Source of the DNA: Candidatus Dormiibacter sp.
GTDB lineage: Bacteria; Chloroflexota; Dormibacteria; UBA8260
Direction: 5' to 3'
DNA: 14,745 nt
NCBI GenBank assembly: GCA_025450495.1
Contig: JANWHI010000141.1
Coordinates: 1-14,745, forward strand
Positions 1-7,652 of this stretch are shown here, piece by piece. The stretch's first letter is position 1; every line of letters begins with the position of its first letter. The notes below the pieces were generated by a model. That model did no database searches. It worked only from the letters and a program-made list of their open reading frames with translations, and had not been told where the DNA came from. The translations under genes were made by a program, and so were the position numbers.

Positions 1-1148
1 CGCGGTTCGACCCAGCGACGTTCTCCCTCGTCGGGCATGCACTCCAACAGCGCCGCCTGCAGCTTGGTCAGCGCGGACGCCGCGTCCTCGCTCTCGACGA
101 TGCCGGCGCGCATGCGCACGATCTCCGCCAGGGCCCAGTAAGTCACCCCCTCGCCGTAGGCGAGGCAGCGGCCGCGCTGCCAGTAGATGCGGTCGGCGAG
201 GCCGTCCATGTACTTGATGAACTCCCACATCAGCCGCGACTTGCCGATGCCGGCGATGCCCACCAGCGAGACGAGCTGAGCGCGCCGATCCTCCACGCAC
301 GCGTGGAACAGGTCCTTGACCACGCGCAGCTCGCGGTCGCGGCCGGTGAAGGGTGGTTCGAGCGCCGCTGACTTCTGGACTCCGCCCATCAGGGCCACGA
401 CGCGGACAGCGCGCCAGAGCCGAAGTGGCTTCTCCTTGCCCTTCATGGTGTGCTCGCCGGCGTCCTCGTACGTGAGCGCTGCCTCGGTCAGCCGACGCGT
501 CGACTCGCCGACCAGGACCGTCCCGGGCGCGGCCGCGGACTGGATGCGTGACGCGGTGTTGACGAGGTCGCCGGCGACCATGCCGTGGCCCTCGGCGCCG
601 AGCGTGACCGCGGCCTCACCGGTGAGCACCCCCGCCCGAGCGCGCAGGCCCGGCAGCCCCATCTCCGCCCCCATGGCGGTGACCATGTCGGTGAGATCGA
701 GCGCGGCTCGAACCGCACGTTCCGCATCGTCCTCGTGCGCCGTCGGCGCTCCCCACACCGCCATCACCGCGTCCCCAATGAACTTCTCCACGGTACCGCC
801 GTACCGGCGCACGATCTCGCGGCTGGCGTCGAAGTACTTGCTGAGGAGCTCACGAACCTCCTCGGCATCGCGGCCCTCGGACAGGGTGGTGAACCCCACC
901 AGGTCGGCGAACAGGACGGACACATGGCGTCGCTCCGCGACGGGACCGCCGGGGCCGTCCGGCGGGTCGGCGGCGGCCCGAGGAGGGCCGGCGCCGGCGC
1001 CGACCTGTGTGCCGCATTCGTCGCAGAACCGCGCCTGCGGGCGCAGCGGGTTTCCGCAGGCGGCGCAAGCGGCGGCCAGCGGCGTTCCGCACTCGTCGCA
1101 GTACTTGCTGCCGATGCGATTCTCCGCGCCGCAGCTCGGGCAGGTCAC
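1..1148 (-). CDS. Adenylate/guanylate cyclase-ATPase, N-terminal part (runs off left edge)
   Basis: Cytosolic signalling protein; 382 residues are visible and the C-terminus lies outside the window. Residues 3-46 hold two zinc ribbons (four CxxC pairs). Residues about 72-245 are a class III nucleotide cyclase catalytic domain: FADLVGFT with metal Asp82, EKFIGDAVMAVWG with metal Asp126 and purine-contacting Lys122, and GDLVNTASR with Asp194, Asn197 and Arg201. All catalytic positions appear intact, so it should make cyclic AMP (cyclic GMP is possible). Residues about 268-382 begin an AAA-type ATPase with a P-loop GIAGIGKS at 297-304; in this family the ATPase is normally followed by long helical repeats. 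The GTG at 1148 is chosen because the zinc ribbon starts at once and a TATAGT box lies just upstream; there is no Shine-Dalgarno. The signal sensed is unknown. Confidence 0.9.
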   Translation of the reverse strand, partial: MTCPSCGAENRIGSKYCDECGTPLAAACAACGNPLRPQARFCDECGTQVGAGAGPPRAAADPPDGPGGPVAERRHVSVLFADLVGFTTLSEGRDAEEVRELLSKYFDASREIVRRYGGTVEKFIGDAVMAVWGAPTAHEDDAERAVRAALDLTDMVTAMGAEMGLPGLRARAGVLTGEAAVTLGAEGHGMVAGDLVNTASRIQSAAAPGTVLVGESTRRLTEAALTYEDAGEHTMKGKEKPLRLWRAVRVVALMGGVQKSAALEPPFTGRDRELRVVKDLFHACVEDRRAQLVSLVGIAGIGKSRLMWEFIKYMDGLADRIYWQRGRCLAYGEGVTYWALAEIVRMRAGIVESEDAASALTKLQAALLECMPDEGERRWVEP

Positions 1149-1154
1149 GTGGCC

Positions 1155-1160
1155 ACTATA
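1155..1160 (-). promoter_or_regulatory. Putative -10 box for a leaderless cyclase transcript
   Basis: On the minus strand TATAGT is followed by six bases and then the GTG start at 1148. That spacing would put the transcription start on or next to the start codon. No Shine-Dalgarno is present, which fits leaderless translation, common in high-GC Gram-positive relatives. No convincing -35 hexamer was found. Inference from spacing only. Confidence 0.4.
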
Positions 1161-1254
1161 GAAACGCTGCCGTCCCCTGCGGGACCCCCGGGCGAGTTCG
1201 CACCCGCGGTGGGGAGTCATCAGAGCGCAAGGTGGCGGCCGTAACGTCGCGGCC

Positions 1255-1503
1255 ATGGCCGCCATCGACGCCCCACCTGGCTCTCGAGTGGCGCCTGGCT
1301 TGGTCGAACGCCGCGACCTCGACCTGCGCCCGCAACGAGATGCGGTGGCCGCGTATTTTGGTCTCCACCCGTCGCACCTGGCGTCCATCGCGCCGCATCT
1401 CCTCCAGTTGATGGCCCTGCGCGTCCAGGGAGACCGCCGGCATTGGCTGGAAAGAGTGGCAGCCCTCACCACTCGCAGGCATCCGGCGACGACCGGCCTC
1501 TAG
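1255..1503 (+). CDS. Small hypothetical protein, doubtful
   Basis: An 82-codon frame (ATG to TAG) encoding a mostly helical, Leu/Ala/Arg-rich product with no recognised motif, signal peptide or membrane segment. About three quarters of its codons end in G or C, in line with real genes here but also expected by chance in such DNA. There is no Shine-Dalgarno before the ATG and no operon partner. It may be spurious. Confidence 0.2.
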   Translation: MAAIDAPPGSRVAPGLVERRDLDLRPQRDAVAAYFGLHPSHLASIAPHLLQLMALRVQGDRRHWLERVAALTTRRHPATTGL

Positions 1504-1590
1504 CTGATGGGGCCGATCGGGCCTCCAGGGTCTCGGATATCGCCGCCACGCCGCGAAACGCATCGAGGGGATGTCAATGACGTGCGTGCA

Positions 1591-2379
1591 CTACCGGCCG
1601 GCCCAGCGGAACCAGCGAATGCCGACCCCGGCGAAGACAAGGACGTAGGCAGCACTGGCAAGGAGCGCACCCCAGGCCTCCCCGCTCCAGGCGCTTGCGC
1701 CCATCGCCGCCGAGAGCAGGGTCTCCACGCATCCGCCCGGAGACCAGCGCGAAATCAATTCGATGGGTGTCCCGAGGGCGTTGGTATGACCGAACAGGCT
1801 CAGGAAGATCAGCGGCAGGTAGAGGAGGCGGCCGGCGGCGTTGAGGGTTTCGGCCGACGGAATCAGGCCGACAATCGCCTGCCCGATGCTGAGGAAGACG
1901 GCTCCGCCCAGCAGCGCAACCATCAGCGTCAGCACGTACCCGTCCGCGGAGAGCTGCACACCTTGGACGACACCCGCGACGACCAACACCACCACCGACA
2001 TGAGCAGAACGGCGACCGCCTGGACGATCCAACGGCTGCCCATGATCGTCCAGGTGGGGGCGGGTGTGACCCGCAGACGCTGAAAGACGCCCCGATCACG
2101 GTCCTGTGCCGTTGCCGTCGAGTAGGCGATGGCACCGATGGACACCATGCCCACGGTGAGCGCGAGACCGACGCGAATGTCGGGGCTGCCAAACTGGGCT
2201 GCGCGCTTGCCGGACGAGGTGACGACGAGCACGATGAGTGGCAGCACCAGCGTCAGAGCGAGCGCGCGATAACTGCGCAACTGCGCCGCGGTGTCGGCGC
2301 GAAGCAATGCCTTGAGCGGGGTCAGCCACGAAGCCTCGATTCGTGGTCGGTCCACCGCGGCGGACAGCTCCTCAGTCAC
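1591..2379 (-). CDS. ABC-2 type transporter permease
   Basis: A 262-residue integral membrane protein, the usual length for an ABC-2 exporter permease. After a hydrophilic N-terminus (residues 1-38), about six membrane segments lie near 40-57, 68-88, 113-138, 145-172, 174-196 and 235-255. The charged loop around residues 90-110 (QDRDRGVFQRLRVTPAP) is the typical ABC-2 coupling element between the second and third helices. It starts with GTG inside the end of the ATPase gene (GTGACTGA, 8-base overlap), so the two are translationally coupled and should form one exporter. The substrate cannot be read from the sequence; relatives export drugs, lipids or polysaccharides. No regulator gene adjoins the operon. 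Confidence 0.88.
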   Translation of the reverse strand: MTEELSAAVDRPRIEASWLTPLKALLRADTAAQLRSYRALALTLVLPLIVLVVTSSGKRAAQFGSPDIRVGLALTVGMVSIGAIAYSTATAQDRDRGVFQRLRVTPAPTWTIMGSRWIVQAVAVLLMSVVVLVVAGVVQGVQLSADGYVLTLMVALLGGAVFLSIGQAIVGLIPSAETLNAAGRLLYLPLIFLSLFGHTNALGTPIELISRWSPGGCVETLLSAAMGASAWSGEAWGALLASAAYVLVFAGVGIRWFRWAGR

Positions 2380-3166
2380 GGAGCTCGCGTCCGGTGCGCC
2401 CGCTGAAGACGTCCTCGAGGGTGTCCTCGCCGTGAGCTGCGTCGCGGACCCGCGGGTCGCTTCGGTGCGCCTCGATCAGACCGGCAGGGGTGTCGACGGT
2501 CAGGACCCTTCCGCGGTCCATGATGGCCACGCGGTCGCAGACCGCTTGGGCCTCCTCCATCGAGTGGGTGGTGAGGAGGATGCTTCGCCCCTCCTTGCGG
2601 AAGCGTTCGATTCGGTCCCAGAGCTGACGCCGAGCCTGTGGGTCAAGCCCGGCGGTCGGTTCATCGAGGAGGATGAGCGGCGGATCATGGATGGTTGCGA
2701 TCAGCAAAGAGAATCGCTGCTGCTGGCCGCCGGAAAGTTCGCGAAAGCGCTTCCGTGCCTCGCCCTGAAGGTTGATCTCCTCGAGCCGTCCGCGTATCTG
2801 CTCCGCCGACAACGAGACGCCATAGAGCCCGGCATAAAGCCTGACGATCTCCAGAAGGGTCAGGTTGGCATGAAAGCTGGTGGTCTGCAGATGAACGCCC
2901 AATTGCGCCTTGGCCCGCAACGGATGGACACGAGCGTCGACGTTGCCAATCGCGATTTCGCCCCCATCGGGGCGGAGCAGGCCTTCGATCGCACTCAGAG
3001 CGCTTGTCTTGCCGGCACCATTTGGGCCGAGGAGCCCGAAGATCTCTCCCTCACGAACGTCGAGAGCGACATCGTCGACGGCGATCGTGGGACCGTACCT
3101 GACGCGTAGACCATCCACTCGGAGCGCCAAGCGCGGGGCGGCCGTGGCGGGTGGCGTCGCCGTCAT
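2372..3166 (-). CDS. ABC transporter ATP-binding protein
   Basis: A 264-residue cytosolic ATPase subunit that powers the adjacent ABC-2 permease. All nucleotide-binding motifs are present: Walker A GPNGAGKT (47-54), Q-loop Gln94, signature LSGGQ (144-148), Walker B LILLDEP (164-170) with catalytic Glu169, D-loop AGLD just after it, and switch His201 in TTHS. The C-terminal part (about 225-260) has the ...LEDVF... ending seen in drug-export type ATPases (CcmA/DrrA-like). The ATG at 3166 is preceded by AGGCGG, an acceptable ribosome site. Downstream the frame overlaps the permease start by 8 bases. It is divergent from the DUF899 remnant across 113 bases. Confidence 0.93.
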   Translation of the reverse strand: MTATPPATAAPRLALRVDGLRVRYGPTIAVDDVALDVREGEIFGLLGPNGAGKTSALSAIEGLLRPDGGEIAIGNVDARVHPLRAKAQLGVHLQTTSFHANLTLLEIVRLYAGLYGVSLSAEQIRGRLEEINLQGEARKRFRELSGGQQQRFSLLIATIHDPPLILLDEPTAGLDPQARRQLWDRIERFRKEGRSILLTTHSMEEAQAVCDRVAIMDRGRVLTVDTPAGLIEAHRSDPRVRDAAHGEDTLEDVFSGRTGRELRD

Positions 3167-3175
3167 ACCGCCTGC

Positions 3176-3181
3176 ATTAAA
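3176..3181 (-). promoter_or_regulatory. Putative -10 box of the ABC operon
   Basis: TTTAAT on the minus strand lies nine bases before the ATPase ATG at 3166. Initiation about seven bases downstream would leave a leader of only a few bases. No good -35 hexamer is visible in the GC-rich upstream sequence, so this is a weak call. Confidence 0.3.
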
Positions 3182-3279
3182 GCGGGCGCGCTGCGCAGCC
3201 TACGGATTGCCAGAGCTTACGATCCGCTCGCATCGATTGCGGCTCTTGCGTGAACAAGGCCAACCCTGGGAGGAAGAGC

Positions 3280-3606
3280 ATGGGCATCACGTTCCCTCGA
3301 GAATCGGCTGCGTACCGGGCAGACCGCGACCGGCTGCTCGCGCATGAGATCGAGCTCCGGCGCGCCATGGAAGCGGTCGCTGTCGAAAGACGCGCCCTGT
3401 CGCCAGGCGGCATCATACCCGAGGACTACGTCTTCCAGCGCGGAGGCGTGGATGGCGCACCGGTGGACGTGCGCCTTTCCGAGCTGTTCGCGCCGGGCAG
3501 AGACTCGCTCGTGGTTTACAGTGCGATGTACCCGCGCGCGAAGGATGACGAGCGATCAACCGCGACTACTTCGGCGAGACAGACGGACCCAGGCGGTGAT
3601 CGGTGA
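3280..3606 (+). pseudogene. Broken DUF899 family (thioredoxin-like) gene
   Basis: The ATG at 3280 has a strong Shine-Dalgarno, GGGAGGA at 3268-3274, with 5-base spacing. The first ~90 residues match the N-terminus of the DUF899 thioredoxin-fold family as I remember it: MGITFPRESAAYR..., EIELRRAMEAV, EDYVF, VRLSELFAPG and SLVVYSAMYPR. At about 3549 the family sequence stops. In another frame, 3555-3587 encodes INRDYFGETDG, which belongs far downstream in the family, after the CPSC-type redox segment. An internal stretch of roughly 75 codons has therefore been lost with a frameshift, and the C-terminal part is also missing. The open frame ends at 3606 with a nonsense tail; the shifted frame stops at 3599. 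The product would lack the presumed active-site region, so it is probably non-functional. Confidence 0.7.
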
Positions 3607-3678
3607 AGGAGCCGTCATCACCGGCGCCGTACCTGGGGCTCCCCAGAGCAGGCGAATCGAGGCCAGGCCGTGACGCCT

Positions 3679-4839
3679 TCACACACTCTCGAGAGCAGCG
3701 ACTGCAGCGGCGATCGGATCGGTCCGCCGGAGCCGCTCTGAGTGCCCCCTGCAGGCGTCGCGATATCGAGGGTCGTCCATCACCTGTCGTGCCGCCGCTT
3801 CCAACGTGTCGGAACGCAACTCATCCCGCACGAGAACGCTGGCAACACCCAGCCGCTGAGCGCGGGCGGCAACGCCGGGTTGATCACGGCCCCAGGGAAC
3901 CAAGACCATCGGCACGCCGTGCCACATGGCCTTCATAACTGATCCGTGGCCGGCGTGGCTGACAACCAGGCAACTGCGATTCAGCACGGCGGCATGCGAC
4001 ACATACTCCTCCGCCCGCGCGTTGCGGGGTAGGGGGTCCAGCGACTCGATCGGATGCGATCCCCCGGTGGTCACCAGGACCCTGACCGGCAGCGAGGCCA
4101 GGCCTTCCAGCGCCGCTCGAGCCAATGGCACATCGTCCTCGAGCTGCGTGCTCAGGGTCACCAAAACCCAGGGATCGCCGGGCTCCCCCAGGTATGTGGG
4201 CGAGGAGCCATCGGGCTCCCAGATCAAGGGCCCGACGTAACGGTGGTTGGCGGGCAGCGCAGCGTTGTCGAAGTCGAAGACCTGGTCGGTGGCGTGCAGC
4301 ACCATGGACGCGCGGTCAATCATCGGCAGGAAGGACCGGACGATGGGGACAGCGCGGGGGCCAAAGTCGTCACCCAGGGGACGCGGCGGGTTCGGACCGA
4401 CGTAGAAGGTGGAGTTCACCACCACCCACGGAATCGCGGTGGCGGCCGCGGCGATGTCCGCCGCTCCGGTGCCGAAGAGCGAGGTGACCAAGAGGTCGGC
4501 GCCTTCATCGTGAAGCAGGGTGGACACCAGCGAGCCGACGCCGTGGGACCACTGAGCCACCTCGTCCGCCACCACACGTCCCTGCTCGTCCAGGCTCAGG
4601 TCGGCGAGCCGTCTGAAGACTCCGCCAATGATCCGGCCCATGTCCAGGTTCGGCGGTATCGGGGCACACGCTGCACCCATCGGTACCACGGCGCGCGCCA
4701 CGGCGTCGTCGCCCATGAACGAGACGCGGTGGCCCCGCTGCTGCATCCCGATCGCTGCGGCCATCAGCGGCTGCAGATCGCCGCCGGCACCGGCGGTGGC
4801 GAGGGCAAGGATTCGTCGATGGGCCGGCAGCGTGGTCAC
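3679..4839 (-). CDS. GT1 (UGT-like) glycosyltransferase
   Basis: A 386-residue protein with the two-domain GT-B layout of family 1 glycosyltransferases, which move a sugar from a nucleotide sugar to a small acceptor such as a macrolide, glycopeptide, sterol or phenol. The N-terminal acceptor domain begins LALATAGAGGDLQP (residues 11-24), the GDxxP form that uses an Asp (Asp21) where others use His. The C-terminal donor domain carries the UGT signature at about 291-330: VVSHAGHGS (292-300), then HGVPMVLVPWGRDQP (307-321). LVTTGG at 255-260 is also typical. The start is a GTG at 4839, supported by the fold beginning within ten residues. No biosynthetic cluster surrounds it, so the acceptor is unknown. 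It is divergent from the oxidoreductase gene. Confidence 0.88.
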   Translation of the reverse strand: MTTLPAHRRILALATAGAGGDLQPLMAAAIGMQQRGHRVSFMGDDAVARAVVPMGAACAPIPPNLDMGRIIGGVFRRLADLSLDEQGRVVADEVAQWSHGVGSLVSTLLHDEGADLLVTSLFGTGAADIAAAATAIPWVVVNSTFYVGPNPPRPLGDDFGPRAVPIVRSFLPMIDRASMVLHATDQVFDFDNAALPANHRYVGPLIWEPDGSSPTYLGEPGDPWVLVTLSTQLEDDVPLARAALEGLASLPVRVLVTTGGSHPIESLDPLPRNARAEEYVSHAAVLNRSCLVVSHAGHGSVMKAMWHGVPMVLVPWGRDQPGVAARAQRLGVASVLVRDELRSDTLEAAARQVMDDPRYRDACRGHSERLRRTDPIAAAVAALESV

Positions 4840-5072
4840 CTCATGTCACGATCGCTGGGACGTCGCATCATGCGCCGCCACACCCCGGCTCAGGTGGCCT
4901 TCTCGCTGCTGCCCTTCCAGCAAACCGGGCGATCCCGACGTCCAGGCTTCCCCGGTCGTCGCCGCGGCGATGGGCGCGTGCATGATCGCGCTGTGGCAGC
5001 CAGCCCGGCGAGGCGAGACATTCCGCGAGCTTCAGCGATGCCTGGGCGTTCGATTGGCCTGGGCCCACCACC
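4840..5072. other. Divergent intergenic region between glycosyltransferase and oxidoreductase genes
   Basis: These 233 bases should contain the promoters for both flanking genes. All six frames are Arg/Pro/Ala-rich without a recognisable domain. I could not point to a clear -35/-10 pair or operator, and no strong Shine-Dalgarno precedes the ATG at 5073. Confidence 0.5.
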
Positions 5073-6122
5073 ATGATCGGCCTGCGCGTGGCACTGATCG
5101 GCTACGGATTGGCCGGCCGCATGTTCCATGGGCCGCTGCTCCGAGCCACCCCCCGTCTCCGGGTTGCCGCGATCGTCGTCCGCGACCGCCAGCGACGCCA
5201 ACGGGCGGCGGCGGATTTCCCGCAGGCACGGCTTCTGGCCAGCGCCGACGAGCTGTGGGCCCATCGTGATGACTTCGACCTGGTGGTTGTCGCGACCCCA
5301 CCCGATTCGCACACCGCGCTCGCCGAGGCGGCGATCGACGCCCGCCTGGCGCTGGTTGTCGAGAAACCACTCGCCACCAACGCTGACGGCGCGCGCAGGC
5401 TGATCGAGCGTGCGGTGGCTGCGCACGTCCTGCTCGTGCCCTTTCACAACCGGCGCTGGGACAGCGACCAGCTCACGCTGCGCGGACTGATCGCCAATGG
5501 AGAGCTGGGCGAGATCTACCGGTACGAATCGCGCTTCGAGCGCTGGCGGCCCAGTCCGGACCCCAACGCATGGCGCGAAACTCTGGCCGCGGACGACGGG
5601 GGTGGCGTGCTTCTCGATCTCGGTGTCCACCTCGTGGACCAGGCGCTGTCCCTCTTCGGGCCGATCACCGGTGTGGTCGGTGAGGTCGAGGCGCGCCGTG
5701 GCGGGGCCAACGACGACGTGTTCATCGCACTGCATCACGCGTCTGGAACAAGGTCGCACCTCTGGGCGAGTGCGGTCACCGCCGCACCCGGCCCGCGGCT
5801 GCGCGTGCTCGGCTCGCGCGGTGCCTATGTGGTCGAGCACCTCGACGGGCAGGAGGCAGCGCTCCGCGAGGGCGCGGATCCCGCGCAGGCTGACTTCGGT
5901 GCAGAGCCCCCCGATCGGTGGGGACGGTTGGTGCGCGGTGAAGAGTCTCAGACGGTGCCGAGCCAGCCGGGGCGCTGGCGCGACTTCTATCCAGCGGTCG
6001 AACAGGCCATTCGTACAGGAGAGGCGCCGCCGGTTCGCGCCAGCGATGCGCTGGCGGCACTCGAGGTCCTCGATGCTGCGCGCATCTCGCCCTCAGCCTC
6101 GACGCCGGGAGGACGCACATGA
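5073..6122 (+). CDS. Gfo/Idh/MocA family NAD(P)-dependent oxidoreductase
   Basis: A 349-residue cytosolic dehydrogenase of the usual family length. The N-terminal Rossmann fold begins RVALIGYGLAG, with nucleotide-binding GYGLAG at 10-15, followed by VVVATPPDSH (71-80) and the family EKP motif at 97-99 with catalytic Lys98. The C-terminal alpha/beta domain has GGGVLLDLGVHLVD (176-189), whose Asp182 and His186 are the expected substrate/catalytic residues. The family oxidises or reduces sugars, inositols and similar hydroxyl compounds; the exact substrate is not evident. The ATG at 5073 starts the protein six residues before the first strand. The stop TGA overlaps an ATG preceded by a strong ribosome site (see 6107-6121), suggesting it once headed an operon. 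Confidence 0.9.
   Translation: MIGLRVALIGYGLAGRMFHGPLLRATPRLRVAAIVVRDRQRRQRAAADFPQARLLASADELWAHRDDFDLVVVATPPDSHTALAEAAIDARLALVVEKPLATNADGARRLIERAVAAHVLLVPFHNRRWDSDQLTLRGLIANGELGEIYRYESRFERWRPSPDPNAWRETLAADDGGGVLLDLGVHLVDQALSLFGPITGVVGEVEARRGGANDDVFIALHHASGTRSHLWASAVTAAPGPRLRVLGSRGAYVVEHLDGQEAALREGADPAQADFGAEPPDRWGRLVRGEESQTVPSQPGRWRDFYPAVEQAIRTGEAPPVRASDALAALEVLDAARISPSASTPGGRT
6107..6121 (+). promoter_or_regulatory. Orphan Shine-Dalgarno and ATGA start at the end of the oxidoreductase gene
   Basis: GGGAGGA at 6107-6113 lies five bases before ATG at 6119, and that ATG overlaps the oxidoreductase TGA as ATGA. This is the classic signature of a translationally coupled next gene. The frame that follows (69 codons) is only the antisense shadow of the permease gene, whose own stop is at 6129. 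The signal may be a vestige of a gene replaced by the permease/CsoR unit, or chance. Confidence 0.4.
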
Positions 6123-6128
6123 ATCCGC

Positions 6129-7286
6129 TCACCGCTGGGTGGCGTGAGCCTGCTTGGGCATCCCCATCATCCGCAGCATCTCGATCCCTCCGGTGCGAAG
6201 GAAGCGCACCAGGAGCGCCGCGCTCCCCAGCAGCACTGCGATGTTCAGGTACGTGTCGTAGTTCCAGGACACGCTGGTGTCGAACACGGTCACGTGACGG
6301 TTGCTCGGGGTCAGCCCGCTGGCGTTGAACAGCAGGCCGACAACCAACCCCGCCACGGCCATGGTCAGGTACGACACGACGAACAGGTGAACAGCCACGC
6401 GACGCCCGTAGTACTTCCGATAGATGTTGAGGATCGGGAGGATGATGAGGTCCGCGAAGATGAAGGCGATCACGCCGCCGAAACTGATCCCGCCACGCCA
6501 GAGAACGGCGGCAAGGGGCACGTTGCCCACCGAGCAGACGAAGCTCACAACCGCCACCAACGGCCCGATCAGTGCGCCCCACACCTCTGACAGAAGGCCA
6601 TGCCCCTGCAGGAACAGGCTCGACCACACCGAGTCGGACACCCAGGACCCGAGCGCGCCGGCGATCAGGAATCCCAGCACAAGGTCGGTCCACAGGCTGT
6701 AGATGCTCATGAAGAAGTAGTGCGCGATCGAGGTCAGCGCTGGACCCGAGAAGGCGCGCTGCAGGAATGGCCCGTCGGTCACCGACATGTCCATCGCGGC
6801 GTGACCCTCCATCCGACCGAGGAGGCCCCGCTCCGCGTGCTCGTGAGCTGCGCTGACCAGCCGCCGGCTCAGCGTCAGCTTGAGCACGATCGCAAGGCCG
6901 ACGATCATGACCAGGCCACCCAGGAGCTCCGCGCTGAGGAACTGCCAGCCGAGCAGGATGAGTAGGACCAGCCCCAACTCGAACACCAGGTTGGTGGACG
7001 CGAACTCGAAGATGATCGCGTTGCCCAGCGTGGCTCCTTTTCGGAACAGAGTGCGCGCCAGCGCCACCGCTGCGTAGGAACACGACGAGGAAGCCGCGCC
7101 CAAAAGGGTCGCGATCGCCACCTCGCGAGGCCGATCCCGCCCCAGCAGCCGGGCGATCATCTGCTTCGACACCAACGCCTCGACGATGGCTGACAGGAGA
7201 AAGCCGATGGCGAGCGGCCAGAGGACCTGCCAGAACATCGCAAAGGCCAGGCTCAACGCCTTGCCGATCTCGTGGAGCACGAACAC
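6129..7286 (-). CDS. YraQ/ArsP-like permease (DUF318, PF03773 family)
   Basis: A 385-residue inner-membrane permease with eight or more hydrophobic segments. It has the family's internal duplication. The first half contains GAASSSCSYAAVAL (63-76) followed by RKGATLGNAIIFEFASTNLV (82-101). The second half contains FVCSVGNVPLAAVLWRGG (249-266) followed by FGGVIAFIFADLIILP (269-284). Cys69 and Cys251 sit at the equivalent positions. The family includes ArsP, an exporter of organoarsenicals, but most members have no known substrate. A soluble loop at about 145-170 is rich in His and Met (His148, His150, His162, Met159, Met165, Met167), a possible metal-binding segment. The GTG start lies two bases after the CsoR stop, so both are one operon under CsoR control. 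This points to metal or metalloid export; copper is a guess. Confidence 0.85.
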   Translation of the reverse strand: MFVLHEIGKALSLAFAMFWQVLWPLAIGFLLSAIVEALVSKQMIARLLGRDRPREVAIATLLGAASSSCSYAAVALARTLFRKGATLGNAIIFEFASTNLVFELGLVLLILLGWQFLSAELLGGLVMIVGLAIVLKLTLSRRLVSAAHEHAERGLLGRMEGHAAMDMSVTDGPFLQRAFSGPALTSIAHYFFMSIYSLWTDLVLGFLIAGALGSWVSDSVWSSLFLQGHGLLSEVWGALIGPLVAVVSFVCSVGNVPLAAVLWRGGISFGGVIAFIFADLIILPILNIYRKYYGRRVAVHLFVVSYLTMAVAGLVVGLLFNASGLTPSNRHVTVFDTSVSWNYDTYLNIAVLLGSAALLVRFLRTGGIEMLRMMGMPKQAHATQR

Positions 7287-7288
7287 GG

Positions 7289-7600
7289 TCAGCCGGAGAG
7301 GAAGCGACCGATCGCCGCCGAGAGCTCCGTGACCTTGTCATCACCGTCGCCGGCTCGGACGGCATCGGCAACGCAATGCTGCACGTGGTCGTCGAGGAGC
7401 GCGACGGCCACCTTGTCGAGCGCCGCCTTGACCGCGTTGACCTGGGTCAGGATGTCAATGCAGTAGCGCTCTTCGTCGACCATGCGATGGATGCCGCGAA
7501 CCTGGCCTTCGAGTCGACTCAGACGCGCCTGGATGCGCGGCTTGTTGTTGATGTAACCGGGAACCGCCGCCGTCGTGGCTGCGGCTGATTGACGTGCCAT
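7289..7600 (-). CDS. csoR: CsoR/RcnR/FrmR family metal-sensing repressor
   Basis: A 103-residue all-helical DNA-binding repressor of the DUF156 family, normal length. The hallmark stretch RLSRLEGQVRGIHRMV is at 26-41, followed by YCIDILTQVNAV (46-57) and LLDDHVQHCVADAV (68-81). The Cu(I) ligand set of CsoR, Cys-His-Cys, is intact as Cys47, His72 and Cys76, arguing for a metal (Cu(I)-type) sensor rather than the formaldehyde type, though ligand identity needs testing. ATG at 7600 follows the strong ribosome site GGAGGTGA. It is first in an operon with the permease and should repress its own promoter through the operator at 7650-7666; metal binding would release it. Confidence 0.93.
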   Translation of the reverse strand: MARQSAAATTAAVPGYINNKPRIQARLSRLEGQVRGIHRMVDEERYCIDILTQVNAVKAALDKVAVALLDDHVQHCVADAVRAGDGDDKVTELSAAIGRFLSG

Positions 7601-7646
7601 GGGTCACCTCCGCCTGGCGATACCTCGATCGGGGTTGTGCCGGGGC

Positions 7647-7652
7647 ATTATA
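7647..7652 (-). promoter_or_regulatory. -10 box of the csoR-permease operon
   Basis: A perfect TATAAT on the minus strand, about 47 bases before the csoR ATG, giving an untranslated leader of about 40 bases with the Shine-Dalgarno inside. The upstream -35 region is GC-rich with no good TTGACA match. The box overlaps the proposed CsoR operator. Confidence 0.7.

Larger units (their letters stand above)
1149..1590. other. Intergenic region, no firm gene
   Basis: These 442 bases separate the cyclase start from the end of the ABC permease gene. The only candidate is a plus-strand frame at 1255-1503, listed separately. The opposite strand at 1156-1563 is also open, but its Arg-rich product resembles no family I know and looks like a shadow. 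No convincing terminator hairpin with a T run was found for the ABC operon. Confidence 0.5.

Noticed and set aside
1500..1535. Possible terminator hairpin after the ABC operon
   Set aside because: The GGCC-rich near-palindrome around 1519-1531 is short and imperfect, has no T run on the minus strand, and lies about 60 bases past the stop; support is too weak.
4054..5076. Plus-strand open frame (340 codons) opposite the glycosyltransferase
   Set aside because: It is the complement of a clear GT1 gene and shows only shadow-like composition.
5776..7371. Long minus-strand open frame (531 codons)
   Set aside because: It overlaps the permease and csoR in another frame and the oxidoreductase in antisense. 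The product is Arg/Pro/Gly-rich with no domain, a shadow expected in high-GC DNA.
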